10,082 nt of DNA from CAYQIM01 sp964417555. GTDB taxonomy: Bacteria; Pseudomonadota; Gammaproteobacteria; Diplorickettsiales; Diplorickettsiaceae. The DNA is taken from positions 1 to 10,082 of the forward strand of contig CAYQIM010000006.1 of assembly GCA_964417555.1 (NCBI GenBank), read 5' to 3'. Of this stretch, positions 1 through 6,326 are shown piece by piece. The notes beneath the pieces were generated by a model. The model saw only the letters and a list, made by a program, of their open reading frames with translations. It had not been told where the DNA came from and ran no database searches. A program made the position numbers and the translations under genes. Within the stretch, counting starts at the first letter, position 1. Each line of letters starts with the position of its first letter.

Positions 1-780
1 CAAACCACCTTTAATGGCATGAATCATGCTTATCGTTACTGGCAATCGATTAAGACTAATCCTGCTTGGATTTGGAAAGTAGACAGCGTAGAAAGCTTAA
101 TAGACCATGCCGGCAACCGTTACATTACCGATGAGATGATAGAAGAAGACCGCCGAGCCGGTATGCCTGAATTTCTGATTCAGCAAGAGTATTATTCCGT
201 TATTACCGTCCAGCATGAAAGATTATATTTTTCCAAAGAAATTCAGAACCTCGATGAAAATAAACGCATCATTCCCGAATTAGTGATACCCAATGTTCCT
301 GTCTATGCGTTCTATGATCTGGGCGTCAATGATTCTACAGCAGTCATTTTAGCCCAGTTCGATCACCTCAATAACCCTAATATCATCTATTTTATTGAAG
401 CCAATAACCATTCTATTCAATATTATGTTAACGAAGTACACCGCTTCTGCAATAAGCGTCATCTCAGATTACACAGTCATTTCCTTCCCCATGATGGTAA
501 AAATCGAGATAAAGTGACTACCAAAAGTACACAGGATATTCTGCAAGAACTCGGCGAAGCAGCTTTTTGTGTACCGAAACCGCAACGCAAGATCGATGCC
601 ATTAATCTCATGCGCCGAATGCTCTATCGCACCAAATTTAACAAAGAAAATACAGAAAGACTGATTGACTGCCTTTCTAATTACTCCAAAGTCTTTGATG
701 AGAAAAATAATATCTACAAAGACCATCCCCTTCATGATTGGACTTCGCATGCGTTGATGCTTATCAAACCCTCACTTTAG
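1..780 (+). CDS. Phage terminase large subunit, C-terminal part (partial at window start)
   Basis: The reading frame is open from base 1, so the gene begins upstream and its N-terminal ATPase domain is outside the window. The visible part is the end of the linker and the RNase H-like nuclease domain that cuts concatemeric phage DNA during packaging into procapsids. Counting from the Met codon at 19, the stretch FYDLGVNDSTA (about residues 98-108) carries the first catalytic Asp and is typical of this domain. LPHDGKNRD (about 157-165) and HDWTSHA near the C-terminus match the later acidic/His motifs. The usual D-A pair after SHA is replaced by LM, and the protein ends soon after, so the extreme C-terminus is short. 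It is on the plus strand, opposite to nearly everything else. The family assignment is strong; the exact subfamily is uncertain. Confidence 0.88.
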   Translation, partial: QTTFNGMNHAYRYWQSIKTNPAWIWKVDSVESLIDHAGNRYITDEMIEEDRRAGMPEFLIQQEYYSVITVQHERLYFSKEIQNLDENKRIIPELVIPNVPVYAFYDLGVNDSTAVILAQFDHLNNPNIIYFIEANNHSIQYYVNEVHRFCNKRHLRLHSHFLPHDGKNRDKVTTKSTQDILQELGEAAFCVPKPQRKIDAINLMRRMLYRTKFNKENTERLIDCLSNYSKVFDEKNNIYKDHPLHDWTSHALMLIKPSL

Positions 781-828
781 CCATTGAGCATGAGATGATT
801 CGTGAGACTCAACCGGAGATTGTTTATT

Positions 829-1080
829 ATGTTTAAATTTTTAAAGATACTTAAACCAGCACAAGCCAGTTTATTTAAACTCATTCAAGCCTATAAATGG
901 TACGTACTGATAGCGTTGCTAACTGCCATGCTATGCTTATTTATGCTATCCGCTTGTGCTCCTTTTCAACTCAATTTACCAGGTTCTTGTTCTATCTTTT
1001 CCAATCCCGAAAAAGCACCCCAAAGCCATCATGAAGCACCCGTAGAAAACAAGAAAAAAGGATTTTTTAGAAAACATTAA
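829..1080 (+). CDS. Small membrane-anchored or lipoprotein, phage-associated, unknown function
   Basis: This is an 83-aa protein if started at ATG 829, which has GGAG at 815-818 upstream. A GTG at 802 would add nine residues but has a poorer context. A basic N-terminus (about residues 1-24) precedes a hydrophobic stretch YVLIALLTAMLCLFML (25-40), which ends in LSAC with Cys43. That is a good lipobox, although the n-region before it is long. The mature part is short, Pro-rich, and ends in a basic tail (KKKGFFRKH). It follows the terminase by about 50 nt in the same direction, so it is probably a late phage gene. A spanin- or lysis-type lipoprotein is possible, but nothing in the sequence proves it. 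I do not recognise the family. Confidence 0.6.
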   Translation: MFKFLKILKPAQASLFKLIQAYKWYVLIALLTAMLCLFMLSACAPFQLNLPGSCSIFSNPEKAPQSHHEAPVENKKKGFFRKH

Positions 1081-1102
1081 CGGGATCTTCAAGAACTAAG
1101 TT

Positions 1103-1130
1103 AATAAAGAAAAATTTCTTTCCCTTTATT
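1103..1130. terminator. Possible bidirectional terminator between convergent genes
   Basis: Two competing A/T-rich hairpins lie between the lipoprotein stop and the stop of the minus-strand kinase. One is AAAGAAA/TTTCTTT with a 2-nt loop (1106-1121); the other is AATAAAG/CTTTATT (1103-1109 with 1124-1130). The T and A tracts suit termination in either direction, but the stems have almost no GC, so this is tentative. Confidence 0.35.
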
Positions 1131-1139
1131 AGTAAAAAG

Positions 1140-2628
1140 TTAGTTATTTCTTATTAACAAATGCTCAATCTCCTCAATGATTTTATCAGTTAGGGGCTTA
1201 GTGAAAACCCGATCTATACCAGCCTCTTTGCATTCTTCCCCCATTTCGTCTACGCTGTGACCTGTCAGAGCGAAAATAGGTAAGCAAGGTCTATTATTTT
1301 CCCTCTCCCACTGACGATAAAGTTTGCATGCTTCTGTTCCTCTCATCTCAGGTAAACCAATATCCAGTAGTGCCCAGGCTAAACAATTGTTTTGTAATTC
1401 TTTTAAGGCGGCCTTTCCATCTACAGTTGCTATCACCTCATAGCCCGCTTTTTCTAATAGATTTTTAACCACACGTAGCACGATGCCATTATCCTCGGCA
1501 ATTAGCACAGTACCTGGCTTCATTGAAGCTTTGGAGGCGGTTTCCGCTATGGTTTCTGTCTTATCCAGCTTTTTATTAGCCAAAGGAAACTTAAAATGTA
1601 ATGTAAAGCAACTTCCTTTTCCTTGTTCACTTGCTACTTTTATTTTACCACCTAAAAGATCTAAGGTTTCCTTAGCCAAATAGAGGCCAAGGCCGTAACC
1701 GCTATATTCTGCTAAATAGGAAGGGTTAGCACGGTAAAAACGGTCAAATATTTTACTTAAATTTTCTTTTGCGATACCTATACCAGTATCAGTTATCCTA
1801 AATTCTATATGAGCATGAGCATCTTCTACACCCATCAATTTAATAACAAAACCAATTTCACCCTCTTTAGTGAATTTAACAGCATTAGATAGGATATTGA
1901 GTAAAATACGTTTTAGTTTTAGTTTAATTCTATCACTCAAGATAAACGGTAAATCTTCGTCAATATCTAAAATAAATCTTAATCCTTTTGTATAAACAGA
2001 AGATTCCATTAGCATATGGAGCTCTCTAGCTAACCTTGATAAATCCAATGTCTCCGTCTTTATCGAATCAGCCATCTGCTCGGTATCAATACCCTCGAGA
2101 CGGATTAAGTAATTCAAGTAATTGATTACCTGTCCCGTAGATCATTTCGCCATATTCTTTAGACTCTTCTAAAGACTCTAAGCCCATCTTTTGAAGCTGA
2201 GCTAGCCCTATAACCCCAGACAATGGAGTTCGGATATCATGTGCCATGTTTTTCAGAAATTCTTGTTTGGCAATATGGGCTTGTTTCTGCGCGGTAATCT
2301 CATGACTGATAACCAAAATACCTATACAAGTTGAATTGTTGCTATCTAATAAAGGTTGTTTTATTGAAAGATAATATTTTCCTTTGAAAATTTCTTCTTT
2401 TATACTCCTTGTTTTTTCTTTTATTACTTTTTTACAATCACTCCAAGTAATGGGGCCAATAAGCTCAGCATTTAAATTACCTTCTGAAATACTAGAAATC
2501 GCTGCATTATTTTGGACAATATAATTTCCTTGCGGATCGATAACACTATAGTTAAGGCCAATAAGATCGAATACATTAGTTAGTGCATTTGATTTAACTA
2601 AATTAAGTGTATCTTGCAAAGAGTTCAT
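1140..2628 (-). pseudogene. Soluble hybrid histidine kinase (PAS-HisKA-HATPase-receiver), frameshifted
   Basis: Two overlapping frames together make one kinase of about 496 aa. The 5' frame (2628 to about 2098) holds a PAS-like sensor (SVIDPQGNYIVQNNA) and the HisKA H-box EFLKNMAHDIRTPLSG, with the phosphoaccepting His at about residue 130. The 3' frame (about 2098 to 1140) starts in the second HisKA helix. It carries the N box ILLNILSNAVKF, the G1 box DTGIG, the G2 box GYGLGLYLA, then a receiver with the acidic pair ED, phospho-Asp in LLDIGLP, Thr in ALTGH and Lys in FTKP. No membrane segment is visible, so the sensor should be cytosolic. The break lies near 2094-2101. Restoring one CT dinucleotide (CCGTCTCGAG back to CCGTCTCTCGAG) would read N-P-S-L-E-G-I-D-T-E continuously, in line with related kinases. 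ATG 2628 is preferred over ATG 2664 because it lies 1 nt after the stop of the upstream gene, with an AGG about 10 nt before it. Sequencing error, phase variation and true decay cannot be separated here. Confidence 0.85.
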
Positions 2629-2629
2629 T

Positions 2630-3473
2630 TTATTTAAACCTATATATACAAGATTGATATTCATTAGATGATGATGGAACGTCCGCTACTGAAGAAGAAA
2701 CCTTTTTTATTATTTTCGCAAAAAAGGTTTGCTGTGCTTTTGGAGTAATCCCATGACTGTGCAATTGTGTACAAATCTTTATTACTTCTGCCTCTATAGT
2801 CCTCTCTTCAGCACTATTGAGCCTTTTCCTAGTAGATATTTCTTCCGTTTGGTTTCTACGTGATAATTTATCATCATTAGGTTTAGTATAAAATGCATAA
2901 CCGTGATAATGAATGTTTGTATTAAAATGTTTTGTTATAAATTCAACTGCCGCATTGAGTTCATTACTAGGGTAACTAATATGAGAGTCTTTTAAGAGGC
3001 GAAAAACAGTACACTCTTCAAAAAGGTAATTTTTGGCGGAATCTACATCAGCTTTAGGTGCATGCCTTTTAACCAAATTATCTATAATAGTTTTAAATTC
3101 ACTATTTTGTTTATACAGTAAATCCACTTCCGGATAAATAGATCGAAATTCTGTACTAGCGCTAAATTTAATCCAGCGTAATATCGTATATTTGGCGCCA
3201 TGTCTTAGTCCCTTTAAATATTTTTCATTTTCTGCAATCCAATTTTCTCCTTTTCTTATCGCTGCCTCCTCCTACATAATGTCTGTGTAGATGACAGCTC
3301 AGTAAAATATCAACTTGTTTTATGCGAAGTTCTACCTCATTATGTCGATTAATTAGATCAATAAAATCCTTAAGATACTCTGCTGTTTGTTTAGCATTAC
3401 CCATGCTTACTGCGAGAATAAGTTTCTCAATAGGTTCATCAAGTTTCAATCGTTTAGTAAATCGTGCAGGCAT
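2630..3473 (-). pseudogene. Cyclodipeptide synthase-like protein (CDPS), frameshifted
   Basis: Two frames join into a protein of about 280 aa. The 5' frame runs from ATG 3473 to about 3251. The 3' frame is open from about 3275 to the stop at 2630. Removing one A from the A4 tract at 3251-3254 reads through as SDKK-GENWIAENEKYLKG. The reconstructed protein resembles CDPSs, Rossmann-like enzymes that use two aminoacyl-tRNAs to make cyclic dipeptides. LILAVSMGN (Ser23, Asn26) fits the site of the aminoacyl-accepting Ser (AlbC Ser37/Asn40). YLFEECTVF (Tyr149, Glu153) fits the Y-x3-E-x3-F motif (AlbC Tyr178/Glu182). Between them, ILRW plus a segment ending NSEFKTIIDNLV matches the family's mid-region pattern. 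About 80 C-terminal residues are an unrecognised, polar and Ser-rich extension. The kinase ATG follows its stop by 1 nt, and a near-consensus promoter lies upstream. The assignment rests on remembered motifs, not a search; a diverged or inactive homologue is possible. Confidence 0.62.
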
Positions 3474-3566
3474 TGTTTACATTTCCATTTTTTGTTATTT
3501 TTTCATTTAGAAAAATATACAGATTATTATAACTTTAATTTATAAAATAATCGAGATAAACCTAGC

Positions 3567-3595
3567 ATTATGTGGTTGGATTTTCTTTTTGTCAA
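3567..3595 (-). promoter_or_regulatory. Sigma-70 promoter for the CDPS-like/kinase unit
   Basis: On the minus strand, TTGACA (3595-3590) is followed by a 17-nt spacer and CATAAT (3572-3567). This is 6/6 and 5/6 to consensus at ideal spacing. It lies about 95 nt upstream of the start codon at 3473, leaving an AT-rich 5' leader. Confidence 0.65.
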
Positions 3596-3606
3596 TATCT
3601 TACCTT

Positions 3607-3623
3607 TCATGTATTGTACATGA
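3607..3623. promoter_or_regulatory. Perfect 17-bp dyad operator candidate upstream of the CDPS-like promoter
   Basis: TCATGTA-TTG-TACATGA has perfect 7-bp arms around a 3-nt centre. Two further TACAT copies follow (3625-3629, 3636-3640). Its centre lies about 56 bp upstream of the predicted transcription start, a usual place for an activator dimer. The LuxR-type HTH protein encoded at 5446-5835 is an obvious candidate ligand, but that link is inference. Confidence 0.45.
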
Positions 3624-3690
3624 GTACATAAAGCATACATTAATACTGTTTAGTCAAGATTTTTTTAAAGCTAAGTCGTTAAAATAAATA

Positions 3691-3707
3691 GAAATTGTCT
3701 CAAAAAT
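3691..3707 (+). repeat. Left terminal inverted repeat of the IS
   Basis: GAAATTGTCTCAAAAAT pairs with the right end (reverse complement GAAGCTGTCTCAAAAAT), differing at two positions. Confidence 0.8.
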
Positions 3708-3752
3708 GTAAATTAGATAAAGTGCTGTTGAAATAAGTAGGATTTGGACAGT

Positions 3753-4530
3753 ATGGAAATAACCGACAAGCAATGGGAAATAATTGAAAAGATGCTTCCG
3801 AAAAGTAAAAGCAAATTAGGAAAAAGAGGCCGACCAACAGTAAACAGACGTGCAGTATTTAATGGAATTTTATGGATATTACGTACAGGTGCGCAATGGA
3901 GAGAGCTACCAAAACGTTATCCTTCTTACCAAACCTGTCATCGTTACTTTCAAAATTGGTCTCAATCTGGGACGTTAGAAAAATTGCTAAGAAAGCTAGC
4001 TAATGATTTGCTTGCACGAGGGGAGTTAGAAATAGAAGAGGGATTTATAGATGGTAGCTTTAGTATGGCTAAAAAAGGGGTATTGGAGTTGGTAAAACAA
4101 AGCGAGGTAAAGGGAGTAAAATCATGGCAATTACAAACAGCGCGAGTATTCCTTTCTCCTTATGCGTTACGAGCGCTACACCGCATGAGGTAAGTTAGTA
4201 GAAAATAGCCTATCATCGTGTTTTATTAAAAAACTGCCAAAACGGTTAATTGGTGACAAAGCGTATGATAGTGATTTGTTAGATCACGCTTTTAGCTAAG
4301 CAAGGGATTGAAATGATTGCACCCCATAACAAAGAACCGACGACCAGACACTAAAAACCCAGGATGGCCGACCATTGCGCCGTTTTAAAAGAAAATGGGC
4401 TGTTGAAAGATTTTTTGCATGGTTACAAAATTATCGCAGAATTGTTGTTCGATATGAGAAAAAACTTACTAATTTCTTAGGGTTTGTACAACTTGCATCT
4501 ATTGTTATTTTTATAAAAAAATATTTTTGA
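3753..4530 (+). pseudogene. IS5-family DDE transposase, multiply frameshifted
   Basis: ATG 3753 opens MEITDKQWEIIEKMLP, then the DUF4096-type N-terminal domain (RRAVFNGILWILRTGAQWRELP), and the first catalytic Asp in FIDGSF. The frame is lost in the A6G4 run near 4072-4081. The next frame reads GVGKTKRGKGSKIMAI and on to ATPHEV. It stops near 4195, where one A appears to be missing. The following frame reads LIGDKAYDSD with the second Asp. Further breaks near 4292 and 4350 precede KRKWAVERFFAWLQNYRR with the catalytic Glu, ending at TGA 4528-4530. All three DDE residues remain visible, but at least four indels separate them, so this is a dead copy. It would be about 255 aa if intact. Confidence 0.9.
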
Positions 4531-4539
4531 GACAGCTTC
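4523..4539 (-). repeat. Right terminal inverted repeat of the IS
   Basis: This end contains ATTTTTGAGACA, the exact inverse of TGTCTCAAAAAT at the left end. The transposase stop codon TGA lies inside the repeat. Confidence 0.8.
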
Positions 4540-4595
4540 ATAGTAAAATAGTCATTCTTCTAAGAACTTGTTTTCAGACCATTGCTGTTAGCCAG

Positions 4596-5150
4596 CTAAT
4601 ATACTGGCAAGGTATCACAAAAAGATCTCAAAAATTTGCTAAAATCAGCCAATTCCTTTTCTGAATTAGAAATAGAGTGTTCTTTCTCTTGAAGTTTATC
4701 TAGTTTTTTCTTAAGCAATTTTAACTGACAATCAAATTTTCTTTTATAGTGACACTTATCAATAGCCTTTTCCAAATTATCGGCCAAACAAGGCTTAATT
4801 AAAATGCCATCGGCACCTAAACTATGGTATTTTTTAAAGTCTTTTTCACTGATCTGAGCACTCAATATTAATAATGGCGTATCTTTATTAAGTTTATAAT
4901 AGCGTGCTGATTGGATGACCATATCACCTGGTATGTCTGGTAAGCCTAAGTCCGTTACGATGAGAGTATAAGCTTTGTTTTGAATTTTTCGGATCGCAGT
5001 GACGGCATTAACTGCTAAATCTACTTTATACCTTAGATTTTCTAATTGGCTTTGCACTACCTTTTGGCAAACATATTCATCCTCTACTACAAGTACTTCT
5101 TGAATAACTTGCTGTGAAAATTCTGTATTTTCTTCTTTTTTTCTTTCCAT
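4596..5150 (-). CDS. Single-domain response regulator with C-terminal coiled coil
   Basis: This 184-aa cytosolic protein has one complete receiver domain (about residues 16-128). It shows the acidic pair in VVEDE (Glu23, Asp24), phospho-Asp67 in VTDLGLPD, Ser97 in ILSAQ and Lys119 in IKPC. Residues about 129-170 are Lys/Glu/Leu-rich and look like a coiled coil. There is no DNA-binding or enzymatic output domain, so it may act through partner binding or as a phosphate sink. The start ATG 5150 has a good AGGAG 7 nt upstream. It lies upstream of, and in the same direction as, the CDPS-like/kinase pair, from which the IS now separates it. The hybrid kinase is its natural partner by proximity; this is inference. 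The frame is intact, unlike its two downstream neighbours. Confidence 0.88.
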   Translation of the reverse strand: MERKKEENTEFSQQVIQEVLVVEDEYVCQKVVQSQLENLRYKVDLAVNAVTAIRKIQNKAYTLIVTDLGLPDIPGDMVIQSARYYKLNKDTPLLILSAQISEKDFKKYHSLGADGILIKPCLADNLEKAIDKCHYKRKFDCQLKLLKKKLDKLQEKEHSISNSEKELADFSKFLRSFCDTLPVY

Positions 5151-5445
5151 TGCAGCTCCTTGGTCTGTTTTTTTAAAAAAGAAAATTATGAATGGACAGA
5201 TAACAAGATATAAGCTGTTGAAATAACCAGGGAAAATTTACTTAGCAATTAAAGTGAAATATTTAAAGGTTTTTATAAAAAATAATAAATACTACCAATA
5301 TAAATTGTTTCTCCCTAATAATAAAAAATCAACTTATTCGATTATTTTAGGAATAGTTCTTTAGTGGTTGAATCAAAAAACCATACCACATTATTATTTT
5401 TGTAAAAATTTATACTGAGTAAATTAACAGGTAAAAAATCATTTT
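5151..5445. other. AT-rich intergenic region upstream of the response regulator
   Basis: This stretch of 295 bp has no convincing gene. It must hold the response regulator promoter and the end of the LuxR-type transcript. I see a T-run/A-run palindrome near 5168-5180 in the regulator leader. A GTGGT/ACCAC hairpin lies at about 5364-5389, with an A6 tract in its loop, and could be a weak terminator. No near-consensus sigma-70 promoter stands out. Confidence 0.4.
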
Positions 5446-5835
5446 CTAGGATATTGAGTCAAATTGATTGTATTTAATTCCCAGTATTATAGCTTTAGTT
5501 ATACTGTTTGTTTTTAGCTTCCTCATAGCGTTCTCTCTATGGAATTGGGCTGTTCGTGGTTTAAATTTTAGAAGATTAGCTATTTCTTTAATTCCTTTAC
5601 CTTTACTTGATAAAAAAAGACACTTTTTCTCCTGAGGGGTTAATCGCTGATCTAAAGTCATTATGCGTTTAATCTCTGTTTCAAATAAAATTGACTCCAT
5701 TTCCTGTATACGTTTGCTAAATGAAAGGGTTTCGAGATATTCAAGGAAGGCTTTGGCTAGCTCTTTTTTAAATTGTCTTTCGAGGTCAGACAATTTGCTC
5801 AAAGCAGCAAAACGTCTTATGCTTTTTTTAACCAT
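5446..5835 (-). CDS. LuxR-type helix-turn-helix transcriptional regulator
   Basis: This is a 129-aa protein with a C-terminal LuxR/FixJ-type HTH (about residues 65-122). LTPQEKKCLFL begins the first helix, KGKGIKEIANLL is the scaffold helix region, and KPRTAQFHRENAMRKL is the recognition helix. Residues 1-60 are charged and probably helical. There is no receiver or acyl-homoserine-lactone domain, so any signal must come from a partner. ATG 5835 is chosen because GGAGAG lies 8-13 nt upstream; a TTG at 5880 would translate through a structured GC-rich leader and is unlikely. It is the first gene of the signalling cluster in transcription order, about 300 bp before the response regulator. Control of the CDPS-like promoter is an attractive guess only. 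Confidence 0.82.
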   Translation of the reverse strand: MVKKSIRRFAALSKLSDLERQFKKELAKAFLEYLETLSFSKRIQEMESILFETEIKRIMTLDQRLTPQEKKCLFLSSKGKGIKEIANLLKFKPRTAQFHRENAMRKLKTNSITKAIILGIKYNQFDSIS

Positions 5836-5862
5836 AGTCGGCTCTCTCCGATTGTGGCCAGG

Positions 5863-5919
5863 CAGCGGCAGGGTGTTCAAACCACTCTGCCGCTGTCCCC
5901 CTTAACGGGGGTTTGGCGG
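5863..5919 (-). promoter_or_regulatory. GC-rich structured leader upstream of the LuxR-type gene
   Basis: This is a GC-rich island in AT-rich DNA, just before the ribosome-binding site of the gene starting at 5835. Hairpin A pairs CAGCGGCAG (5863-5871) with CTGCCGCTG (5887-5895), extended by a G-T pair and GTG/CAC around a 7-nt loop. Hairpin B pairs CCCCC (5897-5901) with GGGGG (5907-5911) and can extend through CCGC (5890-5893) with GCGG (5916-5919). The CCGC arm is shared, so the extended form of B excludes A. No T-run follows in the minus direction, so this does not look like a terminator. It could be a regulatory leader RNA or a small dispersed palindromic repeat. Confidence 0.45.
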
Positions 5920-5954
5920 ATTAATAATTAATTTTTTTTAGTGTTTATTCATTC

Positions 5955-6116
5955 CTAATGATGTAAGACTGCATAAGCAATGCTTTCTGTCATTGCCACC
6001 ACAAATGCCGTGCCAATCAGCCATTTCAGAAGTGATTGCTTGACTTTGTAAAGTGCTTTTTCCAGTTGGTCTAATCGCTGGATTAATCGAAATTCAGTCG
6101 GGTTATACGTTTTCAT
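5955..6116 (-). CDS. Small single-pass membrane protein with N-terminal coiled coil
   Basis: This 53-aa protein has a charged helical N-terminus (FRLIQRLDQLEKALYKVKQS, residues 9-28) suited to a coiled coil. A hydrophobic span follows (about residues 30-51, WLIGTAFVVAMTESIAYAVL). ATG 6116 is supported by GAGGAA upstream and by a 14-nt overlap with the preceding gene, which implies coupling. The layout recalls small phage XhlA- or holin-accessory-type proteins, but no family is certain. It is the last gene of the recombination operon. Confidence 0.6.
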   Translation of the reverse strand: MKTYNPTEFRLIQRLDQLEKALYKVKQSLLKWLIGTAFVVAMTESIAYAVLHH

Positions 6117-6285
6117 GTGATTCCTCGTTGTTGGTTTTTTGTAAAAGAGAGACTTTCTTTTGCATAAAGACTTTTCGTATTTCGGATTTATCGGCTTCGG
6201 AATAGTTTCCATTCTTGATTCCTTCCGTGAGTTTGTTGAGATCGTCTAGTGTTTCAGCGGCATTGATTTGTTGGCTGATTTCCAT
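6103..6285 (-). CDS. 60-aa protein resembling the C-terminal tail of phage annealases
   Basis: The sequence MEISQQINAAETLDDLN..., with NYSEADKSEIRKVFMQKK further on, resembles the short helical tails often found at the C-termini of Bet/RecT/ERF proteins. The ribosome-binding site is weak (AAAGAG). The frame is open upstream past ATG 6285 to a stop near 6340, just beside the annealase stop at 6327, so it may once have been fused to that protein by a frame change. It overlaps the next gene by 14 nt. Whether it is an independent gene or a detached domain is not settled by the sequence. Confidence 0.55.
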   Translation of the reverse strand: MEISQQINAAETLDDLNKLTEGIKNGNYSEADKSEIRKVFMQKKVSLLQKTNNEESHENV

Positions 6286-6326
6286 GATAGACTCTTTGTT
6301 TTCTAAAACAATGGGTTCACTACCCT

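Larger units (their letters stand above)
3691..4539 (+). mobile_element. Degenerate IS5-family (IS427-like) insertion sequence, about 849 bp
   Basis: The element is bounded by imperfect terminal inverted repeats (15 of 17 matching, both with TGTCTCAAAAAT inside) and flanked by ATA on each side (3688-3690 and 4540-4542), a likely 3-bp target duplication. Length, repeat sequence and the DDE transposase inside fit the IS427 group of IS5. It sits in the intergenic gap between the response regulator and the CDPS-like gene and faces the opposite way. It is unlikely to move by itself because its transposase is broken in several places. Confidence 0.85.

Noticed and set aside
469..750. Minus-strand reading frame of 93 codons inside the terminase gene
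   Set aside because: It lies fully within a well-supported plus-strand gene and shows no recognisable domain.
1483..1683. Plus-strand reading frame opposite the kinase
   Set aside because: It is antisense to a clear receiver/HATPase coding region and has no independent support.
4066..4085. Programmed -1 frameshift in the transposase at the A6G4 run
   Set aside because: The P-site codon would re-pair with TAA poorly, and at least three further unrelated frame breaks follow, so simple decay explains it better.
4591..4608. GCCAG/CTGGC hairpin at the end of the response regulator gene
   Set aside because: The stem is only 5 bp with no T-run in the direction of transcription, so it is not supported as a terminator.
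3724..5226. 13-bp repeat GCTGTTGAAATAA at 3724-3736 and 5214-5226
   Set aside because: One exact 13-mer match in 10 kb of AT-rich DNA is within chance expectation, and the flanks do not match.
5836..5880. N-terminal extension of the LuxR-type protein from TTG 5880
   Set aside because: It would translate the hairpin-rich leader; ATG 5835 has a proper ribosome-binding site.
5663..5905. Plus-strand reading frame of 80 codons opposite the LuxR-type gene
   Set aside because: It is a shadow of the HTH gene, with no ribosome-binding site or family features.
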